64,000 nt of DNA, from the NCBI GenBank assembly GCA_029976005.1, contig JARKOQ010000122.1:1-64000 (forward strand), read 5' to 3'. How positions within the stretch are numbered: the first letter of the stretch is position 1; every line of letters begins with the position of its first letter. Both the position numbers and the translations under genes were made by a program. Positions 34,571-42,983 of the stretch are shown here, one piece after another. The DNA is from Aggregatilineales bacterium (GTDB lineage: Bacteria; Chloroflexota; Anaerolineae; Aggregatilineales; Ch27). The notes below the pieces were generated by a model. The model did not search any database, was not told the DNA's origin, and worked only from the letters and a program-made list of their open reading frames with translations.

Positions 34571-35827
34571 TCAGCTCAGGGTGGTCTTGCCCCAGGGATA
34601 AGTCGGCTTGCAGGCCGTGGCAATCTCCACCAGGTCTTCGATGGTGTGGATCTGCTCGCGCTCCAGCAGCAGAGAGCGCCCGATGTGCAGGGCCAGGCTG
34701 CCCGCGATGGCGCGCTCGTGTACGTCCTGGATGCCGCGGATGTCCGCGACTCCGGCCAGCCCGATCACGCGCCGCATCATCTTGCACGCGCCCAGCCCGG
34801 CCGAATCCTGCAATACACGCAGCATGTAATCGTCCTGGTAGCCCTTTGGCATGTTGATCGGATCGGCCTGATCCCAGAACGGCTGGAATTCGCGCACGAA
34901 GACGTGCCACAGGTCGATCACGGTGTCCGTCAGGTACTTGCGGAAGTCGGCGCGTTTGGCCGGGTCAGGCGTGCGGACTTCGTGGGCGGCGTAGTTCAGG
35001 AACAGGTTGCCGATCACCGCGCCGATGTCGAAGCCCATCGGCCCGTAGTAGGCGAATTCCGGGTCGATGACGAAGGTCTCGGTCTGGTTGATCATGATGC
35101 TGCCTGTGTGCAGGTCACCGTGGACCAGCGCCTGGGCCTGCGTCATGAACTTTTCCTTCATCTTGGCGACTTCGACGTGCAGCTTCTCGTCGGCCTGGAG
35201 GGCCAGCACCTGCGGCTCCAGCTCCTTGTGGAAGCCGTTGCGCTCGGTGTAGCGGTAGGGTTCGGTAAAGATCAGGTCTTCCGTGATCTTGCACAGGTCG
35301 GGGTTGATGAAACGCTTGACTTCCAGTTTCTTGGTCTTGAAGTCCAGCGCCAGGTCGGAGGTGCCGCCCAGGGTCCTGGCCAGGAAGAGGCCGATGTGTT
35401 CGGCGAAACGCGGATACTTGATGCCCTCGATCAGCCCCTTGCGCATGATGATGTGGCGGTTCAGGTTCTGCATGGCGAAGAGGTACATGTCCGGGTCGTA
35501 GAAATAGACCCGCGGCGTGTGCTGGGGCACGAGCTTGTATTCGACCTTGAGGGCCTCGGCCTCGATCCGCGCCCGGTCGACGGGCAGCGGCCAGTCGCCG
35601 CCCACCAGGCGCAGGTAGGGCAGGGCCTGCTTGACGATGACGGTGCGCTCCTTGTCGGCTTCGGCCCAGATCCTGAAGACCAGATTCAGATTGCCGTCCC
35701 CGATCTCCTCGGCGACCAGCGGCTCGGTGGGACGGAAGACGTCGCCCATCTCAGGCCGCTGCCGGATGTAATCGACGATCGTCTCTGGGGTGAAGGGCTT
35801 GTAGTTGGGAGAGATATCCTCGTTCAT
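34571..35827 (-). CDS. mtnK: S-methyl-5-thioribose kinase
   Basis: A 418-residue APH-fold kinase: nucleotide loop GDGNLNLVF (43-51), likely ATP lysine Lys66, catalytic HGDLH (236-240) and metal-binding DPE (255-257). The HGDLHTGSIM/VIDPEFAYYGPMGFDIG wording is that of MtnK. It phosphorylates the 1-OH of 5-methylthioribose imported or released from methylthioadenosine; some relatives take 5-deoxyribose. An AGAGGAAG site precedes ATG 35827. It lies between the importer genes and mtnA, so an exogenous sugar is probably its substrate. Confidence 0.94.
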   Translation of the reverse strand: MNEDISPNYKPFTPETIVDYIRQRPEMGDVFRPTEPLVAEEIGDGNLNLVFRIWAEADKERTVIVKQALPYLRLVGGDWPLPVDRARIEAEALKVEYKLVPQHTPRVYFYDPDMYLFAMQNLNRHIIMRKGLIEGIKYPRFAEHIGLFLARTLGGTSDLALDFKTKKLEVKRFINPDLCKITEDLIFTEPYRYTERNGFHKELEPQVLALQADEKLHVEVAKMKEKFMTQAQALVHGDLHTGSIMINQTETFVIDPEFAYYGPMGFDIGAVIGNLFLNYAAHEVRTPDPAKRADFRKYLTDTVIDLWHVFVREFQPFWDQADPINMPKGYQDDYMLRVLQDSAGLGACKMMRRVIGLAGVADIRGIQDVHERAIAGSLALHIGRSLLLEREQIHTIEDLVEIATACKPTYPWGKTTLS

Positions 35828-35856
35828 GCGACTTCCTCTTTGCGAATGGCGGCATA

Positions 35857-35884
35857 CAACCTCTCACGCGGACGTGAGAAGTTG
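35857..35884 (-). other. Hairpin between permease and mtnK
   Basis: A 7-bp stem (35862-35868 with 35873-35879, CGGA loop), extended by 4 bp across one mismatch. It lies in the 118-nt gap ahead of mtnK and may be an mRNA-processing or stability element. Confidence 0.4.
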
Positions 35885-35945
35885 CATGCACCTCGATTCG
35901 GGCGTAAGGAACAAGAACTTGCTGACTGACGGCGAGTGCGCAGGC

Positions 35946-36974
35946 TCAGATGGTCTGATCGCGCTGTTCTCGGCCGGCAAAGACCGTGTTGATCAGGAGC
36001 GCAATAAGCAGCACGACTCCGGTGATGAATTCCTTGAGATAGATGTCGATCGTGGGAATGTTGTCCAATCCGTTGCGCAGGGTGCCGTAAATCAGGAGCC
36101 CGACCACGGTCTGAAGCATGCTGCCGCGCCCACCGGCCAGCGACGTGCCGCCCAGCACGACCGCGCCGATGGTGTCGATCAGGAAGCTCTCGGTGGCATC
36201 CGGCTGGGCGCTGTGCAGGCGGCCCATGCTGATGATGCCCGCGAAGCCGGCCGTGAAACCGCAGATGGTCATGACGATGATCAGGACGCGGTTGGTGTTG
36301 ACGCCGGCCAGGCGGGCCGCCGCCTTATTGGCGCCCGTCATGTAGACGTAGCGCCCAAAGCGGGTATAGCGCAGGATCACGTGGCCCAGGAGCAGCATGA
36401 CGATCGCCACGATCACGATGACCGGCAGGCCATCGTTGCCGCCGATTTTCCCGCTGCCCAGGAAGGCCGCGACGTCCGACACTTCCGTGATGACGCGCCC
36501 CTTGCTGATGTAGGTCACCAACCCACCGGCGATGAGCTGCATGGCCAGGGTGGTCATGAAGGTCGGAATTCTGAAGCGCGCGCTGGCCACGCCGCTGATC
36601 AGGCCCAGCAGGGTCGCCACGCCGATCCCGGACAGGATCGGCCACGGCTCCGGGATGCCCATCTTGGTGAACATATGCGCGCCGAGCATGGCCGACAGGG
36701 CGGCCACGGCCGCGATGCCCAGGTCGATCTGGCCCAACAGCAGCACGAAGGTCATGCCGGTGGCGAAGATCGCCAGGGTGGAGACCTGGGTCAGGATGTT
36801 GCGCAGGTTGATCGGGCGCAGGAAACCTTCCGAGGCCAGGCCGAAGAACAGGAACAGCGCCGCCAGGGTCCACAGGGGCGCCAGGGCCGCGAAGCGCCTG
36901 GCCCAGACAGAAGACTTGGGCAATGCCCTGAGCTTTTCCACAAGCGAAGCCACGGTTGTTTTGGTGGAATTCAT
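35946..36974 (-). CDS. Sugar ABC transporter permease (RbsC type), methylthioribose locus
   Basis: A 342-residue BPD_transp_2 permease with about ten hydrophobic helices. It has GQIDLGIAAVAALSAMLGAH where RbsC proteins have GGIDLSVGS, then AGVNTNRVLI and VLGGTSLAGGRGS. It starts inside the ATPase stop codon (ATGA overlap at 36971-36974). With the ATPase and receptor it forms a complete importer directly upstream of mtnK, so it probably brings in the kinase's substrate. Confidence 0.92.
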   Translation of the reverse strand: MNSTKTTVASLVEKLRALPKSSVWARRFAALAPLWTLAALFLFFGLASEGFLRPINLRNILTQVSTLAIFATGMTFVLLLGQIDLGIAAVAALSAMLGAHMFTKMGIPEPWPILSGIGVATLLGLISGVASARFRIPTFMTTLAMQLIAGGLVTYISKGRVITEVSDVAAFLGSGKIGGNDGLPVIVIVAIVMLLLGHVILRYTRFGRYVYMTGANKAAARLAGVNTNRVLIIVMTICGFTAGFAGIISMGRLHSAQPDATESFLIDTIGAVVLGGTSLAGGRGSMLQTVVGLLIYGTLRNGLDNIPTIDIYLKEFITGVVLLIALLINTVFAGREQRDQTI

Positions 36975-38458
36975 ATGAGCCTCATCAATGCGTCTTTGTC
37001 CAGGTTCTTGTTTTCCAGGCGAGAGACGATCCTGCCGCGTGACATCACGACGATCCGGTCGCAGACGGCCAGGATGGTTTCTGGTTCGGAGGATGCCACG
37101 ATGACTCCGTAGCCCTCGTCGCGGAATTTGCGCAGCAGCCCCAGGACTTCGCTCTTGGCTCCCACGTCCATGCCGCGAGTCGGCTCGCTCATGATGAAGA
37201 CCTTGGGCGGAAAGGTGAGCCAGCGCGCAATGGCGACCTTCTGCTGGTTGCCGCCGCTGAGCTTGCCGACCGGGTTGAGCGGATCGGGCGGGTTGACGTT
37301 CACCTGCTGGATGGCGGGCACGGCCGCCGCCAGCTCCTTGGCACGCTGGGGGGCCAGCGTGCCGATCTTGCTCAAATGGGGCATGGTGATGTTGCGGTAG
37401 ATCGCGTCGTCCAGCAGCAGGCTCTTGCGGCGCGACTCGGTGGCGTAGGCCAGCCCGTTTTCGATGGCGTAGCGGGCGGAATGGCCGTGCGGGAATGTCT
37501 TGCCGTCCAGGATGATCGAGCCGCTGTCGAACTTGTACAGGCCGAACAGGGCGCGGGCCAGGTCGAAGTGTCCGGCGCCGATCGGGCCATACAGCCCCAG
37601 GATTTCGCCGCGCTTGACGTTCAGGTTGATGTCGCTGAAGACGTCGGCGTTCAGGTCCTTGATCTCCAGCAGGGTTTCCTGGTACTCGGAGCCGATTTCC
37701 TCCGGATGGGTGGAGCGCGTGATCTCGCGGCCCAGCATCAGGCCGATCAGCCGGTCGACCGTGGCTTCCTGGCTGTCGAGCGTGCCCACGCTGACGCCGT
37801 TGCGCAGCACGGTGGTCCGGTCGGCGACCTGGACAACTTCTTCCAGGAAATGGGAGATGTAGATGATGCTCCGGCCCTGGCTTTTCAGGGTCTTGACCAG
37901 CTCGATCAACTGTTTGACTTCGGCCGGGGAAAGGGCCGAGGTCGGCTCGTCCATCACCAGCACACGCGCACCGGAGAGAATCGCGCGGAAGACCTCGATG
38001 ACCTGCTGGGTGCCCAGGGAGAAGCGCTCCAGGGGCATCGTCACGTCGATGTCGAATCCCAGGCTGTGGAGTTCTTTTTGGGCGACCTGTTCCATGCTGC
38101 GCCAGTCAATTATCCCCCAGCGGGTGACGGGCTGGCGGCCCAGGAACAGGTTTTCGGCCACGGAAAGCTCCGGGATCACGCTCAGTTCCTGATGGATCAT
38201 CCCAATGCCGTGCTCCAGCGCGTCGTGGGGCGAATGGAACTGGATTTCCTTGCCGTCCAGATAATAGCTGCCTTCGTATTCGGTGTAGATACCCGCCAGG
38301 ATGCGCATCAGGGTGCTTTTCCCGGCGCCATTTTCCCCGACCAGGGCATGCACTTCGCCCTCGACCAGGTCGAAATCGACGTGCTGCAAGGCCTGGATGG
38401 AGCGGAAGTTCTTCGAGATGTTTTTGAGTTCCAGGATCGGCTGCTTGTTCACATCCAT
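36971..38458 (-). CDS. Sugar ABC transporter ATP-binding protein (RbsA type), methylthioribose locus
   Basis: A 495-residue double ATPase. The first domain has Walker A GENGAGKST, a signature-like FSLGTQQVIEV and Walker B LVMDEPTSAL. The second has a degenerate P-loop GPIGAGHFD, signature LSGGNQQKVAIARW and an altered Walker B VFIMSEPTRGMDVGAK, where the usual Asp before the Glu is Ser. The first site should therefore carry most of the hydrolysis. It starts 174 nt after the receptor gene, across a strong hairpin. Confidence 0.93.
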   Translation of the reverse strand: MDVNKQPILELKNISKNFRSIQALQHVDFDLVEGEVHALVGENGAGKSTLMRILAGIYTEYEGSYYLDGKEIQFHSPHDALEHGIGMIHQELSVIPELSVAENLFLGRQPVTRWGIIDWRSMEQVAQKELHSLGFDIDVTMPLERFSLGTQQVIEVFRAILSGARVLVMDEPTSALSPAEVKQLIELVKTLKSQGRSIIYISHFLEEVVQVADRTTVLRNGVSVGTLDSQEATVDRLIGLMLGREITRSTHPEEIGSEYQETLLEIKDLNADVFSDINLNVKRGEILGLYGPIGAGHFDLARALFGLYKFDSGSIILDGKTFPHGHSARYAIENGLAYATESRRKSLLLDDAIYRNITMPHLSKIGTLAPQRAKELAAAVPAIQQVNVNPPDPLNPVGKLSGGNQQKVAIARWLTFPPKVFIMSEPTRGMDVGAKSEVLGLLRKFRDEGYGVIVASSEPETILAVCDRIVVMSRGRIVSRLENKNLDKDALMRLI

Positions 38459-38581
38459 GTGTTCTTTCCCTGCATCTCTCGTTCGGCAGGGGGGGAAGAC
38501 CCTGCGCCTTGCCTGTGTTCCGGTTGCGGTTCCGGCGACCTGATCCAGAATCGATCCGCGAGGCTGGAAAAAGGTGGTCGT

Positions 38582-38610
38582 GGGGCGGCGGCCAGGCCGG
38601 CCGCCGCCCC
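38582..38610 (-). terminator. Intercistronic hairpin after the receptor gene
   Basis: A perfect 12-bp GC stem (38582-38593 with 38599-38610, 5-nt loop), 22 nt after the receptor stop on the minus strand. A TTTTT run follows about 11 nt later. It is probably a partial terminator that keeps receptor expression higher than ATPase and permease. Confidence 0.6.
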
Positions 38611-38632
38611 TCTTGCTCGGATGGTATGCAGC

Positions 38633-39709
38633 CTAGAACTGGTACAGTTTCTCCATGTACAGCAGACCGTCGGCCGGGCTGAAGCCGTAGTTGCGCAGCT
38701 TCCATGGCTCTTCGGCCAGGTCGGGGTTGCTGTCGATGTCGGAGAACACGGCCGGGCCGTCCGCCAGGATGTAGAACGGCACTTCCCCGCGCGCGGCTTC
38801 CAGGCCGACGCTGGCGGCATACGCGCCGACCAGCACGCCCCAGCCGTGGATGCGGGTGGCCGAATTGCGCGCGGTGCCCTGCAGGCGGCCGTCGCGCACG
38901 GCTTCGATGGCGGGAGGCATGGCGTCCACGCCGCCGATCAACACCTGGTCGCTCAGGCCGGCGTTCTCGACGATCTGAGCCGCGGCCAGGGCCATGTCGT
39001 CGTTGTCGGCGAAGATGGCCTTCAGGTCAGGATGGCGGTTGAGGACGCTCTCGGTCAGGTCCGCGGCGCGGGTGACGTCCCAGTCGCCGGGCTGATCGTC
39101 CACGACCTCGATGTCGGGGTACTTGCTGACCAGGTTCCAGAAGCCCTGGCCGCGCGCCTGCGCGCCGGTGTGACCGGGCTGCCCGCCGATGTGCGAGATC
39201 TTGCCCGCGCCGCCCATCTTGTCGATCAGCTTCTGCACGACCGACTCGGCCATGAACACGTTGTCGGGGGCGATGAAGGTCAGGACGCCCAGGTCGGGCA
39301 GGTCCTGGAGCGGGGCGATGAGCGTGTCCATGTCGATGACGGGGGTGCCGGCGGCGACGAGGGCCTGGATCGGCTCAATCAGCGTGCCAATGGCGCCCGG
39401 TTGGACGGCCACGAAGTCCCATTGCTGGGTGGCGAGCTGGTCGAACTTGGCGCGCTGGGCGGCCGCGTCGAACTCGCCGTCGAACCAGGTGATTTCCACG
39501 CCCAGCAGGTTGGCCCAATAGCGGGCAGCCTCTTCACCCTGGGCATTCCACGTGCCTGCCAGGCCGGCGCTGGACATGGCCGCCTTGAGGGGCTGATCCT
39601 GAGCGTGCGCGCGGCGGTATTCGATGAACGGCAGGAAGCTGGTGAGTGCCAGACCAGAACTGAAAGCGAGACCACTCTTCAGAAAATCGCGGCGATTCAG
39701 CTTTGACAT
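38633..39709 (-). CDS. Sugar ABC transporter substrate-binding protein (type I), Tat-like leader
   Basis: A 358-residue receptor of the RbsB/LsrB fold. The leader MSKLNRRDFLKSGLAFSSGLAL has a twin-arginine motif (RRDFLK), so export is probably Tat-dependent, unlike the Sec leaders of the other receptors here. The body has ADNDDMALAAAQIVENAGL and IGGVDAMPPAIEAVRDGRLQGT, the usual second-lobe motifs. GAGGAGA precedes ATG 39709. As first gene of the importer-mtnK-mtnA set, its ligand is inferred to be methylthioribose or a 5-deoxypentose. Confidence 0.92.
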   Translation of the reverse strand: MSKLNRRDFLKSGLAFSSGLALTSFLPFIEYRRAHAQDQPLKAAMSSAGLAGTWNAQGEEAARYWANLLGVEITWFDGEFDAAAQRAKFDQLATQQWDFVAVQPGAIGTLIEPIQALVAAGTPVIDMDTLIAPLQDLPDLGVLTFIAPDNVFMAESVVQKLIDKMGGAGKISHIGGQPGHTGAQARGQGFWNLVSKYPDIEVVDDQPGDWDVTRAADLTESVLNRHPDLKAIFADNDDMALAAAQIVENAGLSDQVLIGGVDAMPPAIEAVRDGRLQGTARNSATRIHGWGVLVGAYAASVGLEAARGEVPFYILADGPAVFSDIDSNPDLAEEPWKLRNYGFSPADGLLYMEKLYQF

Positions 39710-39830
39710 CTGTTCTCCTCCGTGGTGGAAAAATCTAGAAGCTTATTGAGCCGGAATACTGCCGAACCATTTGTGCAGTATGTGAACTGACACCCCCTTT
39801 CTGTGAACGGTCTCAGAGTTTCCGTCTTGA

Positions 39831-39859
39831 AGGATAGGGCCAATTCCGGGCCATGTCAA
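39831..39859 (-). promoter_or_regulatory. Promoter of the importer-mtnKA operon
   Basis: Minus strand perfect -35 TTGACA (39854-39859), 17-nt spacer, -10 TATCCT (39831-39836). It gives a 5' leader of about 115 nt, which includes a 7-bp stem (39756-39762 with 39775-39781). The promoter lies between rpiR and the receptor gene. Confidence 0.65.
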
Positions 39860-39935
39860 ATTAGTACTTGGTTACAGTGCCTAAATAATACTTGTATAAT
39901 CTACCCGATCTGTCCAGGCGGTCCGCGCCGCCGGA

Positions 39936-40793
39936 TCAGGCATCCACCACCTTGTCCAGCACCAGCTCCCAGATGCGGCGCTCGTTCAGGTTGGTGCGGT
40001 CGAGATGGCGCATGGCCAGGGCCATGTACAGCACGTCGTTGATCGCCAGCAGGGCCAGGCGGGCGATGACCGCCTCCAGGCGGGTTTCCCGCGCGCCGTA
40101 CAGCAGCACGATGTCGGCATGGTTGGTCAGCGGGGAGTAGGCCGAGCCGGTGATGGCGATGGTGCGCGCGCCTTTTTCCTTGGCGCGGCGCAGGGCGTTC
40201 ACCGGGTCGACCGAGGCCCCGGTGTGCGACATCGCCACGACCACGTCCCGTTCGTCGACCAGGGCGATCCGCATGAGCTGGAGGTAGGGGTCGGTGACCG
40301 GCGTGCAGTTCAACTCCAGACGCAGCAGCTTGTTGTACAGGTCGTTGACGAAGGGGGTGGACGTTCCCACCCCGACCAGCAGCGTCTGGCGGGCCTGGTC
40401 GATGGTATTCACGGCCTGGGTCAGCGCGTCTTCGTCCAGGATATCCAGGGTGTGTTGCAAGGCCGAGATGCCGGACAGGATGGTCTTGCGGGCGATGCCC
40501 CCGATCGTGTCGTTCTGCTGGATTTCGTCGTGGACGACGCGCGTCGGATCGTTCAGGTAGTAGGTCAGGCCGAATTTGAATTCCAGATAGCCCCGGTAGC
40601 CCAGCGTCCGGCAGAAGCGCACGACGGTCGCTTCGCTGACCTCGGCCTGATCGGCCGTCTCGGAGATGGGGGCGGGGGCGACTTCGGCCGCGTGCTCCAG
40701 GACGTAATCCGCCACGCGGCGCTCCGCAGTCGACAGGGCGCTGTACTTCTCGCGGATGATATCGATTGGGTTGGTGGGCGTGGACAGGATCAT
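39936..40793 (-). CDS. RpiR-family transcriptional regulator
   Basis: A 285-residue regulator: N-terminal RpiR helix-turn-helix (ISETADQAEVSEATVVRFCRTLGYRGYLEFK, residues about 43-73) and C-terminal SIS domain (LLVGVGTSTPFVNDLYNKLLRL, MSHTGASVDPVNALRRAKEKGARTIAITGS) that senses phosphosugars. It sits between a minus-strand importer/MtnKA operon and a plus-strand transketolase/RLP operon and may control both. No ribosome-binding site precedes ATG 40793. Two TGAAA-N5-TTTCA sites lie in the divergent gap, the first starting 1 nt from its start codon. Confidence 0.92.
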   Translation of the reverse strand: MILSTPTNPIDIIREKYSALSTAERRVADYVLEHAAEVAPAPISETADQAEVSEATVVRFCRTLGYRGYLEFKFGLTYYLNDPTRVVHDEIQQNDTIGGIARKTILSGISALQHTLDILDEDALTQAVNTIDQARQTLLVGVGTSTPFVNDLYNKLLRLELNCTPVTDPYLQLMRIALVDERDVVVAMSHTGASVDPVNALRRAKEKGARTIAITGSAYSPLTNHADIVLLYGARETRLEAVIARLALLAINDVLYMALAMRHLDRTNLNERRIWELVLDKVVDA

Positions 40794-40808
40794 TGAAAGA
40801 TAATTTCA
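40794..40808. promoter_or_regulatory. Candidate RpiR operator 1
   Basis: TGAAAGATAATTTCA, an inverted TGAAA-N5-TTTCA, the kind of AT-rich dyad seen for RpiR-family regulators. It overlaps the -35 box of the plus-strand promoter and abuts the rpiR start codon, so binding would repress both directions. Confidence 0.5.
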
Positions 40809-40834
40809 CAATCTGGCGCAAAATGTGTTAGAAT
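40805..40834 (+). promoter_or_regulatory. Candidate promoter of the transketolase-RLP operon
   Basis: TTCACA (40805-40810), 18-nt spacer, TAGAAT (40829-40834), each 5 of 6. The predicted leader is about 200 nt long and contains the second TGAAA-N5-TTTCA site. Confidence 0.5.
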
Positions 40835-40866
40835 GAGACCTGATGCACCTTGAATGGGTGATGTAG

Positions 40867-40881
40867 TGAAATTTCATTTCA
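40867..40881. promoter_or_regulatory. Candidate RpiR operator 2
   Basis: TGAAATTTCATTTCA, the same TGAAA-N5-TTTCA spacing as operator 1, with centres 73 bp apart. It is downstream of the predicted plus-strand start, so it could act as a roadblock or looping site. Confidence 0.45.
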
Positions 40882-41041
40882 TAGAAATCATACAGGATTT
40901 TTTTGTTTTGTGCAATAGATTCAGATCGGGACTGGCATTCTACCGAAGTGTGTCCGGCATGATTCCCGGTCAGCGTTCCGGGGCCCGCGCCAGTTTCCGC
41001 CCGCCGTCGCGCCGGCCACACGCAAGCGAGAGGAGAAGACA

Positions 41042-41965
41042 ATGACCCCACAAGCGCAGCTCGATTGGGTGGCGGAAGTCCGGCGCGTGGCGCGCCAGAT
41101 CCGCCTGCGGGTGCTGGATCACGTGATCCGGCACAACGGGGGCTACCTCAGCCAGGCCTGCTCGTCGGCCGAGCTGTTCGCGACCCTGTACCTCAAGGTC
41201 ATGCAGCTCGGCCCCAGCCAGGCCCCACTGATCCCCCTGCCTTTTCCCGGCGTGCCCGGCCCGGACAACCCCCATTTTTTCACCGGGGCGGACTACAACG
41301 GCCCCAAGGCCCCGGACCTGGATCGCTTCATCTTTTCCCCGGCCCATTACGCCCTGGTGCTCTACTCGACCCTGATCGAGGTCGGGCGGATGGCCCCGGA
41401 AGGGCTGGCCCAGTTCAACCAGGACGGCAGCTCGGTCGAGATGATCGGCGCGGAGCATTCCCCCGGCGTGGAGACGACCACCGGCTCGCTGGCCCAGGCG
41501 ATCAGCCAGGCGGGCGGGATCGCCCTGGCGCGCCGGCTGCACGGCGACACCGGGCGGGTCTGGGTGCTGATGAGCGACGGGGAGTTCCAGGAGGGCCAGG
41601 TCTGGGAGGCGTTCGAGGCCCTGAGTTACTACCACCTGGACAACCTGGGGGTGTACGTCGACGCCAACGGCCAGCAGTGCGATGGCAAGATGGAAGACGT
41701 GATGGGCGTGGAACCGCTGGCGGCCCGGTTGGAGAGTTTCGGCGCGCGGGTCTTCGAGGTCGACGGCCACGATCCGGTCGCGCTGGCCGCCCCGGCGGCG
41801 CTGCCCCCGGATGGGCGGCCGCTGGTCGTCATCGCCCGCACCAATCCGATCTGCGAGATGGACATCCTGGAGGAGCGCGCGCCCAAGCTGCATTACGTGC
41901 GCTTCAAGTCCGAGGCCGAACGCGAGACTTACCGCCAGTTGTACGCTCAGCTCAGCCAGCGTTAG
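41042..41965 (+). CDS. Transketolase, N-terminal (thiamine-diphosphate) subunit
   Basis: A 307-residue protein equal to the PP domain of transketolase. The ThDP/Mg motif reads SDGEFQEGQVWEA...N (residues 178-209; usual GDGE, here Ser replaces the first Gly). The opening QIRLRVLDHVIRHNGGYLSQACSSAELFATLY is typical for split transketolases. It needs the next gene for the Pyr domain. Split transketolases exist for general pentose metabolism and as AptA/AptB acting on apulose-4-phosphate. GGAG precedes ATG 41042, and the partner starts 10 nt after its stop. Confidence 0.92.
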   Translation: MTPQAQLDWVAEVRRVARQIRLRVLDHVIRHNGGYLSQACSSAELFATLYLKVMQLGPSQAPLIPLPFPGVPGPDNPHFFTGADYNGPKAPDLDRFIFSPAHYALVLYSTLIEVGRMAPEGLAQFNQDGSSVEMIGAEHSPGVETTTGSLAQAISQAGGIALARRLHGDTGRVWVLMSDGEFQEGQVWEAFEALSYYHLDNLGVYVDANGQQCDGKMEDVMGVEPLAARLESFGARVFEVDGHDPVALAAPAALPPDGRPLVVIARTNPICEMDILEERAPKLHYVRFKSEAERETYRQLYAQLSQR

Positions 41966-41975
41966 GAGACACGCC

Positions 41976-42983
41976 ATGGAAATCGTGATGCGGCCGCACG
42001 TCCGCAATTTCATCGAATGGGCCAAGGACAAGCCGGAAGTGGTCGTCCTCTCCGCCGACCTCACCAACTCGTGCGAGATTGGCGAGTGGCGCGACACCTA
42101 CCCGGATCGCTTCTTTTCGATGGGCCTGGCCGAGCAGAACATGCTGGGCTTCGCCGCCGGGCTGGCCCGCGAGGGATTCTTCCCCTTCCTGCATACCTTC
42201 GCGGTCTTCCTCTACCGCCGCCCCTACGATCAGCTCGCCATGTCGATCGCCTATCCCAACCTGCCGGTGCGGCTGATGGGCTTCCTGCCCGGCATCCTGA
42301 CCCCCGGCGGGGTCACGCACCAGGCGATCGACGACGTGGCCATCCTGCGCGCCACGCCCAACATGACCGTGCTCGACTGCGGCGACGCGACCGACGTGGA
42401 GAGCGTCCTGGACGTGGCCCAGGCCGTCAACGGCCCGGTTTACGTGCGGATGCTGCGCGGCGAGGTGCCGCGCCTGTTTGACCGCGCCGACCGGATGCGC
42501 CTCAACCGGGCGCGCGTCCTGAGCCGGGGCACTGACGTGGCGATCCTATCCTCCAGCGTGTGCACGGAGGAAGCCATGCGCGCCACGGCTGTCCTGCGCG
42601 CGCGGGGGGTCGGCATCCAGCACCTGCACGTCTCCACCCTGAAGCCGTTCAGCGACCCGGCCGTGATGGAGGCGATCCAGGCGGCCCGCTACGGCGTGAT
42701 CACGATGGAGAATCACTCGATCGTGGGCGGGCTGGGATCGGCGGTGGCCGAGCTGATGGCCGAGGCCGGGGCCGGCAAGAAGCTGGTGCGAATCGGCCTG
42801 CGCGACGTGTATGCCCACGGCGCGAGCCGCCATTACCTGATGAAGGAATACGGCCTGGATGCGATCTCGCTGGTCGGCGCGGTCGAGGGCCTGGTCGGGC
42901 AGCGCTTCGGGCTGACCGAGGACGATCTGGCCGCGGTGCGCTTGCAGGCGGTCCATAGTGAAGCCAAAGCGGAGGCGTTATGA
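41976..42983 (+). CDS. Transketolase, C-terminal (pyrimidine-binding) subunit
   Basis: A 335-residue partner with the Pyr domain (VVVLSADLTNSCEIGEWRDTYPDRFFSMGLAEQNMLGFAAGLA, containing the catalytic Glu in LAEQN) and the transketolase C domain (AILSSSVCTEEAM onward). AGGAGA precedes ATG 41976. The frame is open upstream, but that overlaps the first subunit. Its stop overlaps the RLP start (42980-42983), so expression is coupled. Together with the previous gene it moves two-carbon ketol units, with donor and acceptor unknown. Confidence 0.92.
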   Translation: MEIVMRPHVRNFIEWAKDKPEVVVLSADLTNSCEIGEWRDTYPDRFFSMGLAEQNMLGFAAGLAREGFFPFLHTFAVFLYRRPYDQLAMSIAYPNLPVRLMGFLPGILTPGGVTHQAIDDVAILRATPNMTVLDCGDATDVESVLDVAQAVNGPVYVRMLRGEVPRLFDRADRMRLNRARVLSRGTDVAILSSSVCTEEAMRATAVLRARGVGIQHLHVSTLKPFSDPAVMEAIQAARYGVITMENHSIVGGLGSAVAELMAEAGAGKKLVRIGLRDVYAHGASRHYLMKEYGLDAISLVGAVEGLVGQRFGLTEDDLAAVRLQAVHSEAKAEAL

